DNA of 64,000 bases from Telopea speciosissima. Taxonomy: Eukaryota; Streptophyta; Magnoliopsida; Proteales; Proteaceae. This document shows, piece by piece, positions 1 through 11,050 of the stretch. Below the pieces are notes generated by a model. It worked only from the letters and a program-made list of their open reading frames with translations, had not been told where the DNA came from and made no database searches. The DNA lies in NCBI RefSeq assembly GCF_018873765.1, contig NC_057922.1:64690755-64754754 (forward strand), in the 5' to 3' direction. Made by a program: the position numbers and the translations under genes. Positions within the stretch are counted from its first letter, which is position 1. Every line of letters starts with the position of its first letter.

Positions 1-1190
1 ATCCTGCAGGATATTTAATTCTGCCTGGTCTTCCGAATCTAGCCCCTCAAGCCCAGCATCAGCCCTTTTTCTCTTAAAACTTGTGTGTTTCTCCTTGGCA
101 GGCCTCTTCCCTTTATCTTTTCCCTGTGATTTGCTCCTCCTATACTTAGAACAGCTTGAACCTGATGAAGTGGAGGTGGAAGAAGGCATATTGGAAGATG
201 AGGTAAGCTGACCAGGTTCTTTCGGAGAGGGGGGATGCAGCGGGGAAGATCCCCCTTCAGATCCAGGGGATACTTTGGAAAATTTCCTCAATGAGTGGTT
301 AAAGGCCACAGTTACCTTGGGGGGCTGACCACGGCCTCCTTTGTATCTCTTACAGCATGAGTGGCAGCATTTAAATATTTTAACAACAATAGGCTGAGGG
401 GAGAGGAAAGAAGGAGAGGGGGGGGGGGGGGGAGGTAGTGATCGGGGTGTCAAGCTGGGGAGGAAAAGAAGAAGGTGGGGAAGTAGGATCTGGAGTCGGG
501 TTAGAGGAGGAAGAGGCAAGGTTCCCCAGACTTCGGAGATGGTCGTGGGTGTGGAAGAGGAGATTTGTGAAAGAGAAAGGATTTGAAATCAGGGTAGGGT
601 TTGAAGGAGCAATAGGGCCGATTGGGGAGTTGTTTGGATATAAGTTATGAATAAAGGGGGAAGGCCCAGGTGTAGATTGAAGAGGGGAAGGCAGAGTGGA
701 GGAGGCGTGGGTGCCAAACAGTTGGTTTTGGGTGCAGACAGGAGGGCTGGATATGAACAGGTCCGCAAGTGAAGGAGGCTTCAGGTCCAAAAGCAAGGAA
801 GAGAGAGGGGTTGGGGAACCAAAGTCAAGTAAGGGTTCAACGGATGAGGTGGTTTCCTCATCCAAGTGGCCAATCTCAGGTGTCCAACGTGGTACAGTAG
901 GGTCCACAGAGATATTGGGCAGGGAGTGTACTATGGGTGGCAATTCAGAGAAAACGTCCGGCCCAGGGATAGGTAACCCTGGGGGAGAGCAAGAAGTCGT
1001 GGTACAGGTAACAGTCCTGGAGGCCTGTAGAGTCTCCTCGGAAGTAGGCACCGGTGTGGTAGAGGTCAGGGTCACAGCCACTGGCGTGGGGACAACAATT
1101 TGCTTGATGGGAGGGGAGAGAACATGAGCCTCCTGAGTGGCAGGGTTTTCAGGAAACAGGTCGAGGATTCGTCGATCCTCAGTGGTAAGT
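1..1190 (-). pseudogene. Retroelement ORF1-like remnant (Pro/Ser-rich)
   Basis: The minus strand has a 233-codon open frame (1081-380) rich in Pro, Ser and Thr. Open sequence extends upstream to about 1190, and downstream in another frame it continues with a Cys-rich knot followed by a Lys/Arg/Ser-rich stretch down to base 1. A long low-complexity region followed by a Cys cluster and a basic tail is compatible with a plant LINE ORF1 or gag-like protein, but no diagnostic domain is visible and a frameshift near 380 (at a run of G) breaks it. It lies upstream of the visible MOB1 exons, probably inside MOB1 intron 1. It could also be an unrelated low-complexity protein. Confidence 0.3.
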
Positions 1191-1732
1191 GGGGTGTGCT
1201 TCGATGCCTTCCATCCTCAGTGGTAAGTGGTAACTTAAAACATTTTAAATAGCTGAGATTCCTAATTAACCAATAGGATATAAGATCCTACTAGCCAATA
1301 GGAACACTTCACTTAGACTAGACCAACTTAAATTGAACCAATTGGATGCAACCAATTTGAACCGGTTCAATCAAAAACATAAAAATAAAACTAAGTATAG
1401 AACTAATCTAAGGCTCCTACTATGACCCTATGCCTAGGGTGGCTTCTTCAACTCGAGGAGGCTTGGATCTACATCACTAAGAGGACTGTACACTTCTTTC
1501 TATGGCCGGTATTGAAACTGTTATTTTGAAATTACCAAGATTGTTAGATAATGAGATGGTGTTGATGTTGATGATACTCACTTGTGTTGCACATTGATGA
1601 AGTGATGTATTATATGGAGATGAGATATCCCCCCTGGTGGGAATATCGAGGTTTTAGTTTTTCATTGTTGTTATGTTCATCCTAATGCATAGTTTATTGT
1701 AAAAAATTTGATGTTTCAATCAAATGAAACAG
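1191..1732. other. Probable MOB1 intron 1 sequence, no gene seen
   Basis: AT-rich sequence with no recognisable ORF. A 19-bp phrase including TCCTCAGTGGTAAGTGG is duplicated near 1174 and 1213. I searched it for the expected short first exon of MOB1 (encoding about nine residues) and found none. Confidence 0.4.
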
Positions 1733-4700
1733 GAATCAGAAGACATTTCGTCCCAAAAAGAGTACTCCGTCAGGAAGTAAGGTTGGTCATTCTTCTTACT
1801 GATTTATTGTTTATTGCACATATATCACTCTCTCCAAAGTGGGTACAAAATGAACAAATTACAAAATTCCGTTAGATTTTTAAAAAAAATGACATTTTTT
1901 GTATACTAAACTTTGGATCGAATTTTGAGCCGCTTTCTTTTCTCATCTGGACTGTAGTGGTGGGTGCAACATCCTCTGTTTCATTATTATATTTTGTTCA
2001 CTACGTTAATGTAAAACATGCAGGGTGCACAGCTCCAAAGACACATTGATGCTACCTTGGGTAGTGGGAACTTGAGGGAAGCGGTACGACTACCTCCTGG
2101 AGAAGATCCTAATGAGTGGCTGGCTGTAAACAGTACGATCTCAGCCTTATTATTTGTTAACTGAAGTGCATTTGTGTTGCTGATTAATAAAATCTGGTAA
2201 CACTGTCTATGACACTATCATAGCTGATGACTGTTACGAGTTACAACAGTGCCACGTTTGAAGAACAGCTTTAGTCAATTGTTTTTACTGCTTTCCGTCA
2301 TAATTTATACTACCACTATTATGTACATGTTCTCCTTACATTTGATGCTTTCATGAAACAACTGTTTATGTGTTGTTTCATCTGTCAGTGTCATTATATT
2401 ACCGAAGGGGCATGCTAGTTTCTCTGGTGTTCTACCTTTGTTATGTTTGGCACTTTGTTTCCATGAGTGGCATTCAAATTTATCTATTACGTCATTGATG
2501 TTTTGATTTCTATTGGATTTCTCTTTTACAGCTGTAGACTTCTTCAATCAGGTGAACCTTCTGTTTGGCACTCTTACTGAATTCTGCACACCATCCAACT
2601 GTCCAACAATGACTGCAGGACCAAAGTATCTTTCTATCAGTCCCTAGCCTAAATTCTCTTTCTGATTATAATGATATATAATAAGGTGCAGGTTGTTCTA
2701 TAACAAAGATTTTGTTCTTGATTAGACATTTTTTGTGGATCACTTCATCTCTTGCCACCTCTTAAACCTGCTTATGCATAGAGTCAGGCCAATCCTGGGG
2801 CAGCTCTAGGGTCTACAAAGTGTTTCCCTGATTGTGAATTCAGGGTGGTCAAAAGCTAGTCCAGGAATGAGAGGCAGTGTCCCTAGCACTGCTAGTTTTA
2901 TAAGGTATCTGGTCTGGCAGTTTAGTGTTCATCTTTTCCTGCTCACCCCCAACATACCATCAGAAACCTAAAGGCTTAACCTCTAGGTGAATGGGGTTCA
3001 GTCAGCTAGCTCTAGGATCACTCTGTGGTTCTCTGACCAGCCTTATGGAGATTGTGGGTAGATTAGGGCCCAAAAAGAGGGTCATAAGGTTGGGGTGGGG
3101 GGGGGGGGGAGGGGTTAAGGTTCGGGATCATAAGGAGAATAAGAAAAGATTTCCGAGGGGTTTTTCTTTGCAAACGTGGTTGATTTGATTTTGATTGGAA
3201 TAAGTAATTGCAAATTATGTTCTTTCACAGCCACAAGTATTTGTACATCTTATGTATTCACAATTCTGTGTTCTAATGCACTGATTTGGGAGTTATGCCC
3301 CCCCCCCCCCCCAAAAAAAAAAGGGTCTTCTAAAGCAACTGAAAATCCTTGTAGGTACGAGTATAGATGGGCTGATGGAGTTCAAATAAAGAAACCCATA
3401 GAGGTTTCTGCACCAAAATATGTTGAGTATTTGATGGACTGGATAGAAGTTCAGCTTGATGATGAATCACTATTTCCTCAGAAGTTGGGTATGTTAACTT
3501 GTTTTATGTTTTCCAAGATTTTTTCAATAAAAGAAAAGGAATTTCAGTCATGATTTATTTGCTTTACAACAGGGACACCCTTTCCTTCCAATTTCCAGGA
3601 GGTTGTTAAAACTATCTTCAAACGTTTGTTCCGGGTATATGCCCATATCTATCATTCACATTTTCAGAAGATCGTGAGTCTCAAGGAAGAAGCTCATTTG
3701 AATACTTGCTTCAAACATTTTATTTTATTCACATGGGTAAGATCTTATCTTTTTCAAGTTTTAAATATTATAAATGATACTTCTACTATTTCTTTCATTC
3801 AATAGCTAAAACAAAATGTTGGTAGTTACTTGTCTATTTCTTTTTCTGTTATAACTTATGATGGTACACAGTCACACACAAAAACAGGCGCACAAACACA
3901 TTGCTTGTACTGACACACATGTCTTTTTGGGAGGCTGTTTCCTTGACCTTTTATTTCATTTCAAAACTGTTGGAAAATTTTGCTTGTAGCTTCAGTTGTT
4001 GGACCTTCTAAAGCTTGTCTTTTTTGGCCCAAATGATTTTTCCCCGTCTATTAAGTACCTCAAAACTGCTGAACAAAATCTCTTTGGCAGATGTAGCACC
4101 CTGACAAAGTGTTGGCAGCATTGATTTCTCCCCCTTCCCCTTGATGTGAGCAGTTTTTTTTTTGTTTTTTTTTTATCACATAACTCTTGAGAACTAATGT
4201 GATCAATATCAGTCCTTTGCTTAAGTATTAAAATCAGTGAATGTCGATAGCTAGACCTAAGTTTGAAACCCACATGCACATACGGGCCTGATAACCACAT
4301 GACCCTCTTTACTTCCAGGTAACTTCAGCATAGTTCAGCCCTAAATGAAAAAAAAATGGCATTTTTCAGGGTTTTATATTGATTCATATCAGCACAAAAA
4401 TTAGTTTTGTTCTTTTTAATTTTTAATTCAAGAATTAAAGCTTGTTCATATCATTCCCTAGATTGACTAGAAACACCAACTCCTAGTCTCAGTAGAATAC
4501 CCCTGATATACATAGTAATAATATGGTGATTGCTAGACACTCATGAACGTGGGTTTTATCTGGAAGTAGATTTGGGCTACTTAGCTAAGACTCCAACAGT
4601 AAAAAAATGGAGGTGTGATAACTAAATGGCTAGGTTTTATCTATTAAGTAGCTTAATAGATAGCTACTTAATAATGAAGGGACTCCAACAGTCAAAAAAT

Positions 4701-7700
4701 GTATAGTTTTGCCCTTTTTTGACTATTATGAATTGGCTATATATTGGGGAGTCCTTGTAATGCAATCTGAAAAATCCAGATTTGGATTTCAGATGCAAGC
4801 AGGCTTCATTGTGACCAAGTGGTCACGGGTTTGAGTCTGGAAACAGCCTCTTTGTGAAAGTAGGGGTAAGGCTGCGTACATTATGACTCTCCCCAGACCC
4901 TGCAGTGGCGGGAGCTTCGTGCACTGGGTACGCCCTTTATGCAAGCAGGCCCAATAATAAAATTTATGATCAGATCTGAGATAAAGGAAGCGATTGCGTT
5001 GTTAAGGGAAGAAATAAGATCGATGAAAGGGGAGGGAAGAGAGATGAAATCGATCTTCTTGGGAGGAAAAAGAGAGAAGAGAACAGAAGAGAAGGAAAGA
5101 AATCAGGTTTGGGATACCAATCCTGTATGCACTGCTCAACGATATCAAAACTCTTAGAAAAAACTCATATCCTTTACTCAAATCATCTCTAATTTATGGG
5201 GAATGTATTTATAGACCTTCTAAAATTCCTAATTTGACTCATAAAAGGACTCCTAATCACTCTAATACACTCAATAAAGTAAATAAAATCAAAACAAAAC
5301 TCTATAGCTATTAAGTATCCTAATCTAACTCAAACACTCAATTTAACTACTAATCCCATGTGCTAACTCTATCCCCATTTTATGGGCTTATAAATTAGTC
5401 TCAATAGAGTGCGGGCCTTGGTGCAACGGTAAAGTTGCTCCATTGTGACCAAGTGATCACGGGTTCGAGTCTGGAAACAGCCTCTCTGCGAAAGCAGGGG
5501 TAAGGCTGCATATATTATGACCCTCCTCAGACCCCGCAGTGGCGGGAGCCTCGTGCACTGGGTACGCCCTTATTTATAAATTAGTCTCATTATATCAATA
5601 AACTCAAAATAAGAAGCCCAAGGTCCATAGAACCCAACTATGGGCCAAAATAAAGCCTTCTGAAGCTCGACTGACCCAATTGGACAATCTTAGCTGCATC
5701 AATTCACCCATGTTGAGAAAAACTCGCCCTCTAGTTTTGTAGAAAGACATGAATAAAAATACTTGAACCGGGGGGGGGGGGGGGGAGGGGTTGTTCCTTG
5801 GCTGTAACTCGAATGAAATCTAAAACATGAAGCTTCAATGCTGCATTTGTATCTTGAAATATGTGGGAGATAACAAACTCAATATGAACATCTATTGCTG
5901 CAGTTGCCTCAACCATAATAACCGTATCGTCTCCCTTGTTTGTAACTTGTTGTCCCACATCTGAGCGGTCTTCCTCAGGTGTTGACTTGTTCCGCTTGTC
6001 CTGTGGCTGCACTATAGGTCATAGTTGTCGAGGCGTCACCTAGGTGACAACCTTGGCATCCAAGCGCCTTGACAACTAGTGTCGTCTTGCGTCCAAGTGC
6101 CCTCCAACGTCTTGGGTTGCCTAGACGCCGTGACAACTATGCTCTTGGGTCACTTTTGCATTTCTGTTTCCTTTTTCTTTTGCTTTTTTTAATATTTACT
6201 TTAGAAGGCCATGAACCCACAATGCATTTGTACTAGATGTATGGTTTCGATTTAGATGTATTAGGTGAAAAAAAGTTTAGAATTCCAATTTACTTATATA
6301 TTGATTTCTTACTTTTAATGTCAAATCTCGAACTCATGCATTTCCAATATTCTATGGATATATTAGCAAATAGGAACTATTGTAGTAGGGAGGTATAAGA
6401 CTATCCTCCATGTGGATATGAACCATGTTAATTTTATTTGAGTTGATTTACATTAACTCAATGATTGGTAAACAAATAAAGAATTCCTTTTTTAACTGTA
6501 GTAATCTGATACATGTTTGTATGTCAATACATTGCTTGATTTTTTGAATGATTATAAAGCATAATACAAATTTTGAATGTGCAGACATACTTTTTTTTGT
6601 TCTCATTTTCCATATTACTTTTTAGCAATAATATATATCAAAATTTCACATAGTGCTGAAATTTAGTGGTTGCTAAAGAATGTAAATCAGTGTTGTCAAA
6701 AATGGGGGGGACATCAGACTGTTCCAGCCGAGTGGTGGGCAGTATCAATGGTCCACTCATCTCATCTACAAGGTCCAACCTGAAAGCTTTGGGGGTGAAA
6801 AAGAAAAAGAAAGTAGGACCATTGAGCCCTGGTAATTGATGGGCGAAGTTCAAAAAAAAAAAAAAACACAGATGGCAATGTGCTCCATTTTCTTGGTAAA
6901 TGACAAGCTTCAGCATTTTAGGATATGGTACACATTTTAGGAACTGATAACATAAAAGTTTGTGTGTAGAAAACTGTACTCTACCAAAGTTTCTCTGTGT
7001 GGGCTTTTCAAAATGCTTGTTCATCCTACCCATCTTTTAGCTATGTGTGCTTTTGATAGGGAGTGTGACTTTGTATGGTAGGATTTTTATCATCCTTGGA
7101 GGATATTCAGCCTTTATAGTTTTCTTTTCTCTTACTGTGATGTTTTGTTTTCCTCAAGAAAAAAGTTTGATATTTTGAAGTGGACACGGTTATCTATTCT
7201 TCACTTTATGAATCATATAAAAAAAAAGGGCATACCCAGTGCATGAGGCTCCCTCCATTGCGGGGTCTAGGGAGGGTCATAATGTATGCAGCCTTACCCC
7301 TGCTTTCGCAGAGAGGCTGTTTCCAGACTCGAGCCCATGACTACTTGGTCACAATGGAGCAATCTTATTCTTCACTTGATGAATCATATATGTCTTTTAA
7401 TTTTTGATACATTTTGTGGAATGGTTATGCTTCAAAGCATGGTAGCTTATCTTCTATAAAAACCCTGAATCCCATGGATCTAATCATAAAATAGCTTGTA
7501 GCAATCTTATTGGCCCTTGAGTCTTGATTTACTGCACTTCCTACCTTGGCCTAAAATATTCTCTTTTTTCCCCTCTTCCTCTTATCCTTTTGCTTTATTT
7601 TTGGCCGAAAAACATTTAAAAATCTGATGCTTCAAGCTTTGATTGTTTTCTATTGTGATACAGGAATTTCGTTTGATCGACAAGGGAGAGCTTGCACCAC

Positions 7701-7735
7701 TCTATGATCTGATTGAGTCGATCATTTCATTTTGA
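1733..7735 (+). CDS. MOB1: MOB1, MOB kinase activator-like protein (first exon missing)
   Basis: MOB1 is the adaptor that binds and activates NDR/LATS-type kinases (Hippo-like pathway; in plants linked to growth, cell division and development), in cytoplasm and nucleus. Six exons with GT-AG borders and matching phases: 1733-1781, 2024-2132, 2532-2625, 3355-3488, 3573-3736, 7664-7735 (TGA). Together they give 206 residues. The product starts at NQKTFRPKK, has the zinc ligands in CTPSNCP and HIYHSHF, the stretch [18 protein letters not shown], and ends LIESIISF. Plant MOB1 proteins are about 215 residues, so only some nine N-terminal residues are absent. That tiny first exon is not found in 1-1732 and is probably upstream of the window. 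The last intron is 3.9 kb and full of SINEs and a MITE; all visible exons are intact, so the gene looks functional. Confidence 0.95.
3295..3324 (+). repeat. Poly-C then poly-A tract before MOB1 exon 4
   Basis: A run of more than ten C is followed directly by about ten A, 30 bases before the 3' splice site at 3354. The same C-run/A-run junction recurs near 17176 and 43246. Confidence 0.7.
4805..4938 (+). mobile_element. Au-type SINE, 5' truncated
   Basis: tRNA-derived SINE with the B-box region GGTCACGGGTTTGAGTC, the body phrase GGGGTAAGGCTGCGTACATT and the terminal CACTGGGTACGCCCTTT, which I recognise as the Au SINE family. It is flanked by a perfect 12-bp target duplication ATGCAAGCAGGC (4793-4804 and 4939-4950). 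The 5' A-box half is missing. It sits in the last intron of MOB1. Confidence 0.88.
5404..5574 (+). mobile_element. Au-type SINE, near full length
   Basis: Near-complete copy beginning at the tRNA-like head (GGCCTTGGTGCAACGGTAA) and ending GGGTACGCCCTTATT. A perfect 15-bp target duplication TATAAATTAGTCTCA flanks it (5389-5403 and 5575-5589), so retroposition is directly visible. It sits in the last MOB1 intron, same orientation as the gene. Confidence 0.92.
5770..5790 (+). repeat. Poly-G tract
   Basis: Run of about 16 G, then AGGGG, inside the MOB1 last intron; other long G runs occur near 420, 3100, 8320 and 54897. Confidence 0.7.
6020..6141. mobile_element. Small MITE, CATAGTTGTC family, copy 1
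   Basis: Terminal inverted repeats CATAGTTGTCGAGGCG / CGCCGTGACAACTATG enclose about 90 bp that are themselves partly palindromic (CACCTAGGTGAC). The same family is at 11909-12023 and 54848-54986. Non-autonomous DNA element in the MOB1 intron. Confidence 0.8.
7220..7365 (-). mobile_element. Au-type SINE, reverse orientation
   Basis: Reverse complement of the SINE at 5404-5574 (begins GGGCATACCCAGTGCATGAG on plus). It is flanked by a long 25-bp target duplication with one mismatch (7195-7219 and 7366-7390; core TTCTTCACTT, then ATGAATCATATA). A few 5' bases are missing. Third SINE in the last MOB1 intron. Confidence 0.9.
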
Positions 7736-7888
7736 GAGATTCTTATTGATAGAAATCATGATGGCTGAACTTGATGATGTGAATAATGTCTGGGCAGTGT
7801 TTGATGTGCCAGGTGATTGTATTGATTTATTTGGTTGTTTGGGGTACAAATCTTTTGAGAACATCTTGTTTGGCCATTGATTGGTAAT

Positions 7889-7892
<4 letters not shown>

Positions 7893-7931
<39 letters not shown>
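7893..7931 (+). repeat. (TC)n microsatellite
   Basis: About 19 uninterrupted TC dinucleotides, 160 bp beyond the MOB1 stop codon; probably in or near the 3' UTR. Confidence 0.9.
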
Positions 7932-7937
<6 letters not shown>

Positions 7938-8423
7938 CTGGGTTTGGGGGGGAGGGACCTGGGTACAAAAGTGATTTAGGAAGTGCTGATAGGTATTTCA
8001 AACGACGTAACCGTGTATTACTTAATTGGGCAAGAGATTGCTGCCTGGTTGCGTGGCCCTTGCACCAGCACGGAAGTCAACGAAAGCACACACAAGAGCA
8101 TCAACATGGATGGGATTTTTTATTTCACCGGAGTTGGAGTGGTAATTTCATGTGCTCCTGTGTCTGGGTGCGGGGGTTGTGCAACTAGGCAGCTATTTTT
8201 TTCCCTAGTTAAAAATCTATGCTTAGACCACTAATGTATTAATAAAAACATTCATTAATACCACTTAGAGTCTTACCAAAAAAATAAAAAACACCACTTA
8301 GAGGGGGAGGGGGAGGGGGAGGGGGGGGGGTGGGGACTCTTTTTTGACAAAAGAAAAAAGTTTAACCAAAAAGGGAGGAAAAAACACATGGAAGTGGGTT
8401 TCTTACATATGGATTTAGGTATA
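7932..8423. other. Downstream of MOB1, no gene seen
   Basis: No conserved ORF. Contains a G-rich run (GGGGGAGGG repeated) near 8300-8335 and A-rich segments. The open frames at 7877-8234 run through the TC microsatellite and are not protein-like. Confidence 0.4.
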
Positions 8424-8624
8424 TGGTGGACCTTGGTGCAACAGTAAGGTTGTTCCATTGTGACCAAGCGGTCATGGGTTCAAGTATCTGAAAACAACCT
8501 CTCTATGAAGTTGGGGGCTGCGTACATAATGACTCTCCTCAGACCCTGTAGTGGAGGTTGCGTACACTATAACCCTCAGACCTCGCAGTGGTGGGAGCCT
8601 TGAGCACTAGGTACGCACTTTTTT
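8424..8624 (+). mobile_element. Diverged Au-type SINE with internal duplication
   Basis: Begins CCTTGGTGCAACAGTAAGG and ends GCACTAGGTACGCAC, as in the other SINE copies here. The central part is present twice: GGCTGCGTACATAATGACTC followed within 40 bp by GGTTGCGTACACTATAACCC. No clear target duplication, so it is older than the three copies in the MOB1 intron. Confidence 0.82.
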
Positions 8625-8639
8625 ATTGGATTGATCGTA

Positions 8640-9600
8640 TCGATCACATCGGCTGATATAACAACTCAATCTTATCCCAGCTAAATGGAGTTTGCTACAT
8701 GGATCCTTATCCTCCAATCAGCTCTATTAAAGGCTATACTTGATACAAGGCCCAAGCTATACATGTTTTTCCTCGCCACTTCTCCTAAGGTTATTTTAGG
8801 TCCGCCCTCGGCTCTTTTAGTTCTTTCAATATGAATCAAATCATTCTTTTGTATTAGAGCATCCAAAGACCGTTGTTGCTTTTTACCAAAAAAATAAAAA
8901 GAAAACAAAAAGACCTATGTTGGTTGTTATGCCACCTCAAACGACTTTCTTGTAGCTTATCATGTTTCAGAGTTACTCCCAAATCAACTCTAATATGATC
9001 ATTCATTACTTTATCCTTCTTAGTTTTGTCACTCATTCATCTTAATATTTTCATCTCCACTACATTGAGTATATGATGCTTGTTTATAGCCCAACATTCT
9101 GTATCATATATCATAGTCGGTCATATGATTGTTCTAAAAGATTTTCCTTTTAGGTTTTAAAGGAATACATTGATCACACAACATTCCAGACGCACCTCTC
9201 TATTTCATCCATCTTATTTTGATTCTCTATAAAACATCATCATTTATATTATCTCTTTAATTTATGACTGAGTTCAAATACTTAAAATAATCGCTCTGCG
9301 GAATCTCTCTCTCTCATCAATTTTCACCACCTCATCATCCTCTATGTAACTCATGCCAAGTTGGGTTACACACACTATATACTCTCTCTTCAGTCTACTT
9401 ACCTTAAAACCTTTTGATTCCAAGGTTGATTTCCATAACTTCAACTTGGCATTAATTCATGTTTTTGTCTCATTCACCAAAACAATATCATTAGTGAAAA
9501 ACTTACACCAAGGAACCTCATCTTGAATGTCTCTGGTTAATCATCCGTGTGATTAACTCCAAATCATCCCATATTTGATTATTAAATTTCACTTTGCTTT
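8640..9600 (-). pseudogene. RTE-clade LINE reverse transcriptase, 3' fragment
   Basis: Read on minus, the fragments DDIVLVNETKT (RT core DD motif), ECWAINKHHILNVVEMKILR, KTKKDKVMNDHIRVDLGV, ESRLRWH and, nearest the 3' end, IAFNRADWRIRIHVANSI are the characteristic C-terminal series of plant RTE non-LTR retrotransposons. They fall in several frames with stops, so the element is dead. An A/T-rich insert splits the fragment near 8880-8910. It lies between the convergent MOB1 and O-fucosyltransferase genes and is a second copy of the type at 16321-16844. Confidence 0.8.
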
Positions 9601-9782
9601 ACATCTAAATCTCTAAGGTTCCATTTGGTTGCAAGGGGAATTCAAGGGAAAAGAAGGGAAGTGAAAATTTTTAAGCCTAATAAAGAAAATGTTGTAATCA
9701 TTACCCAACAATCAAAACCAGCATCAAAGAGAGAACGTGCACATACAAGAGAGAGAGAGAGAGGTTACGGGTGTGGAGGGTT

Positions 9783-9968
9783 GAGTAGGTTCATTAAATT
9801 TGTTCATTCACTTTTGTTTATAAATTGTTGAACAAACTTAAATTTGTTTATTTATTTCTCAACAGTTTTGTTCAAGAGTAGGTTCATTAAATTTGTTCAT
9901 TCACTTTTGTTTATAAATTGTTGAACAAATTTAAATTTGTTTATTTATTTCTCAACAGTTTTGTTCAA
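9783..9968 (+). repeat. Tandem duplication, 2 x 93 bp
   Basis: Two copies (9783 and 9876) of a 93-bp AT-rich unit starting GAGTAGGTTCATTAAATTTG; they differ at about one base, so the duplication is recent. The flanks (9615-10090) look like a MITE, since the phrase ACAGAAATATTTCAAAA near its end recurs near 28530. Confidence 0.88.
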
Positions 9969-9969
9969 G

Positions 9970-11050
9970 TTGAACATAAAAATGAACTGGTGTTGTTACT
10001 AAACAAGATTCTATTCTTTTGTTATTCCAAATGAACAGAAGGACAACAGAAATATTTCAAAAAAATGTTAACAAACAAACCCTTAGTTGTTCAGAATTTC
10101 TATGTATGACGTTTCGATGGACAAGGGTGGTAATAATCTTTAGGGAGACACAACTCTACTTGGTCTTGTAGGGGGTGCATTTTCCACGCAAGCATCTTTC
10201 TAACTATTGAATTAGGACAACTCATTTAAGACCCTTAATTAAATTAAGGGAATAAAAAAAGACTAATTCAATTAAATCATTAATCAATTTGTAAATGAAA
10301 AAAAAAAAACTTTTTAATTATGGGAAGAAGAGAGAGAGGATTCGTTCTCCCTTATTTAAATATAAAAACCACATACATTCAACTAATCCATTCCCCCTCC
10401 CATCTCTTCAACGGGCTTCAGCACTTGCGAGGTATTGGCTTCTGGAGTATGGTGTAGGCAGCTCCAAGTAGTTTCCAGTACAAAATGAGCAGAGACCTCC
10501 ATAACCTATTTCATCACACTACTTAAACCTCTTATATTTCATTTCTCCACATGTTTGGGTGCTGGGATCATATTTCTTTATAAAATAAAACCAGAAGAAA
10601 CTGAGAGCACTTCATTTGTAAGGCAGCGCAAGAATGATCATTTTCCACTTTATCTTCTTCTCATTACATGAAGATAAAATGAAACACAGCCCAGCCATCC
10701 CTTTGTATCCCCAATCAAATTATCCAAGCTACATTAACAGGATTACACAATGCACCCTACTCCATGTGATTACTGCAATGTTGATCTGCAGTTTCTGGAG
10801 CTTCAACTTTAGTAAATGTATTCTGTTCATCCTCTTGGAAGTAATGAACACATCCATCTCTTGGTTCCATTCAGCTTCCTTTTAGATGATTTCCCACACA
10901 AGGCGATATTTCCTTCTGGATGGCCTTTTAAGCTCACCTCTCTCTAAAAAAATATATCCGCAACCATGCCAGGAACCCTTCTTCTGCCTTTGCTTGGCTT
11001 TGATGTGGTTCCTGTCATGAAAGAAGACTGCAGTCCATAATCATTAAATC
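9970..11050. other. Intergenic, convergent gene ends
   Basis: No conserved ORF. Bases near 10034-10090 match 28508-28560 (shared MITE edge). The last 400 bp before 11051 are probably the 3' UTR of the minus-strand O-fucosyltransferase gene; no clear polyadenylation signal could be singled out. Confidence 0.4.

Noticed and set aside
438..1127. Two plus-strand open frames (70 and 143 residues)
   Set aside because: They are complementary to the Pro/Ser-rich minus-strand frame and have Gly/Glu-rich low-complexity composition; no start context or domain.
7756..8001. Minus-strand open frame with RERERERE
   Set aside because: It is a translation of the TC microsatellite.
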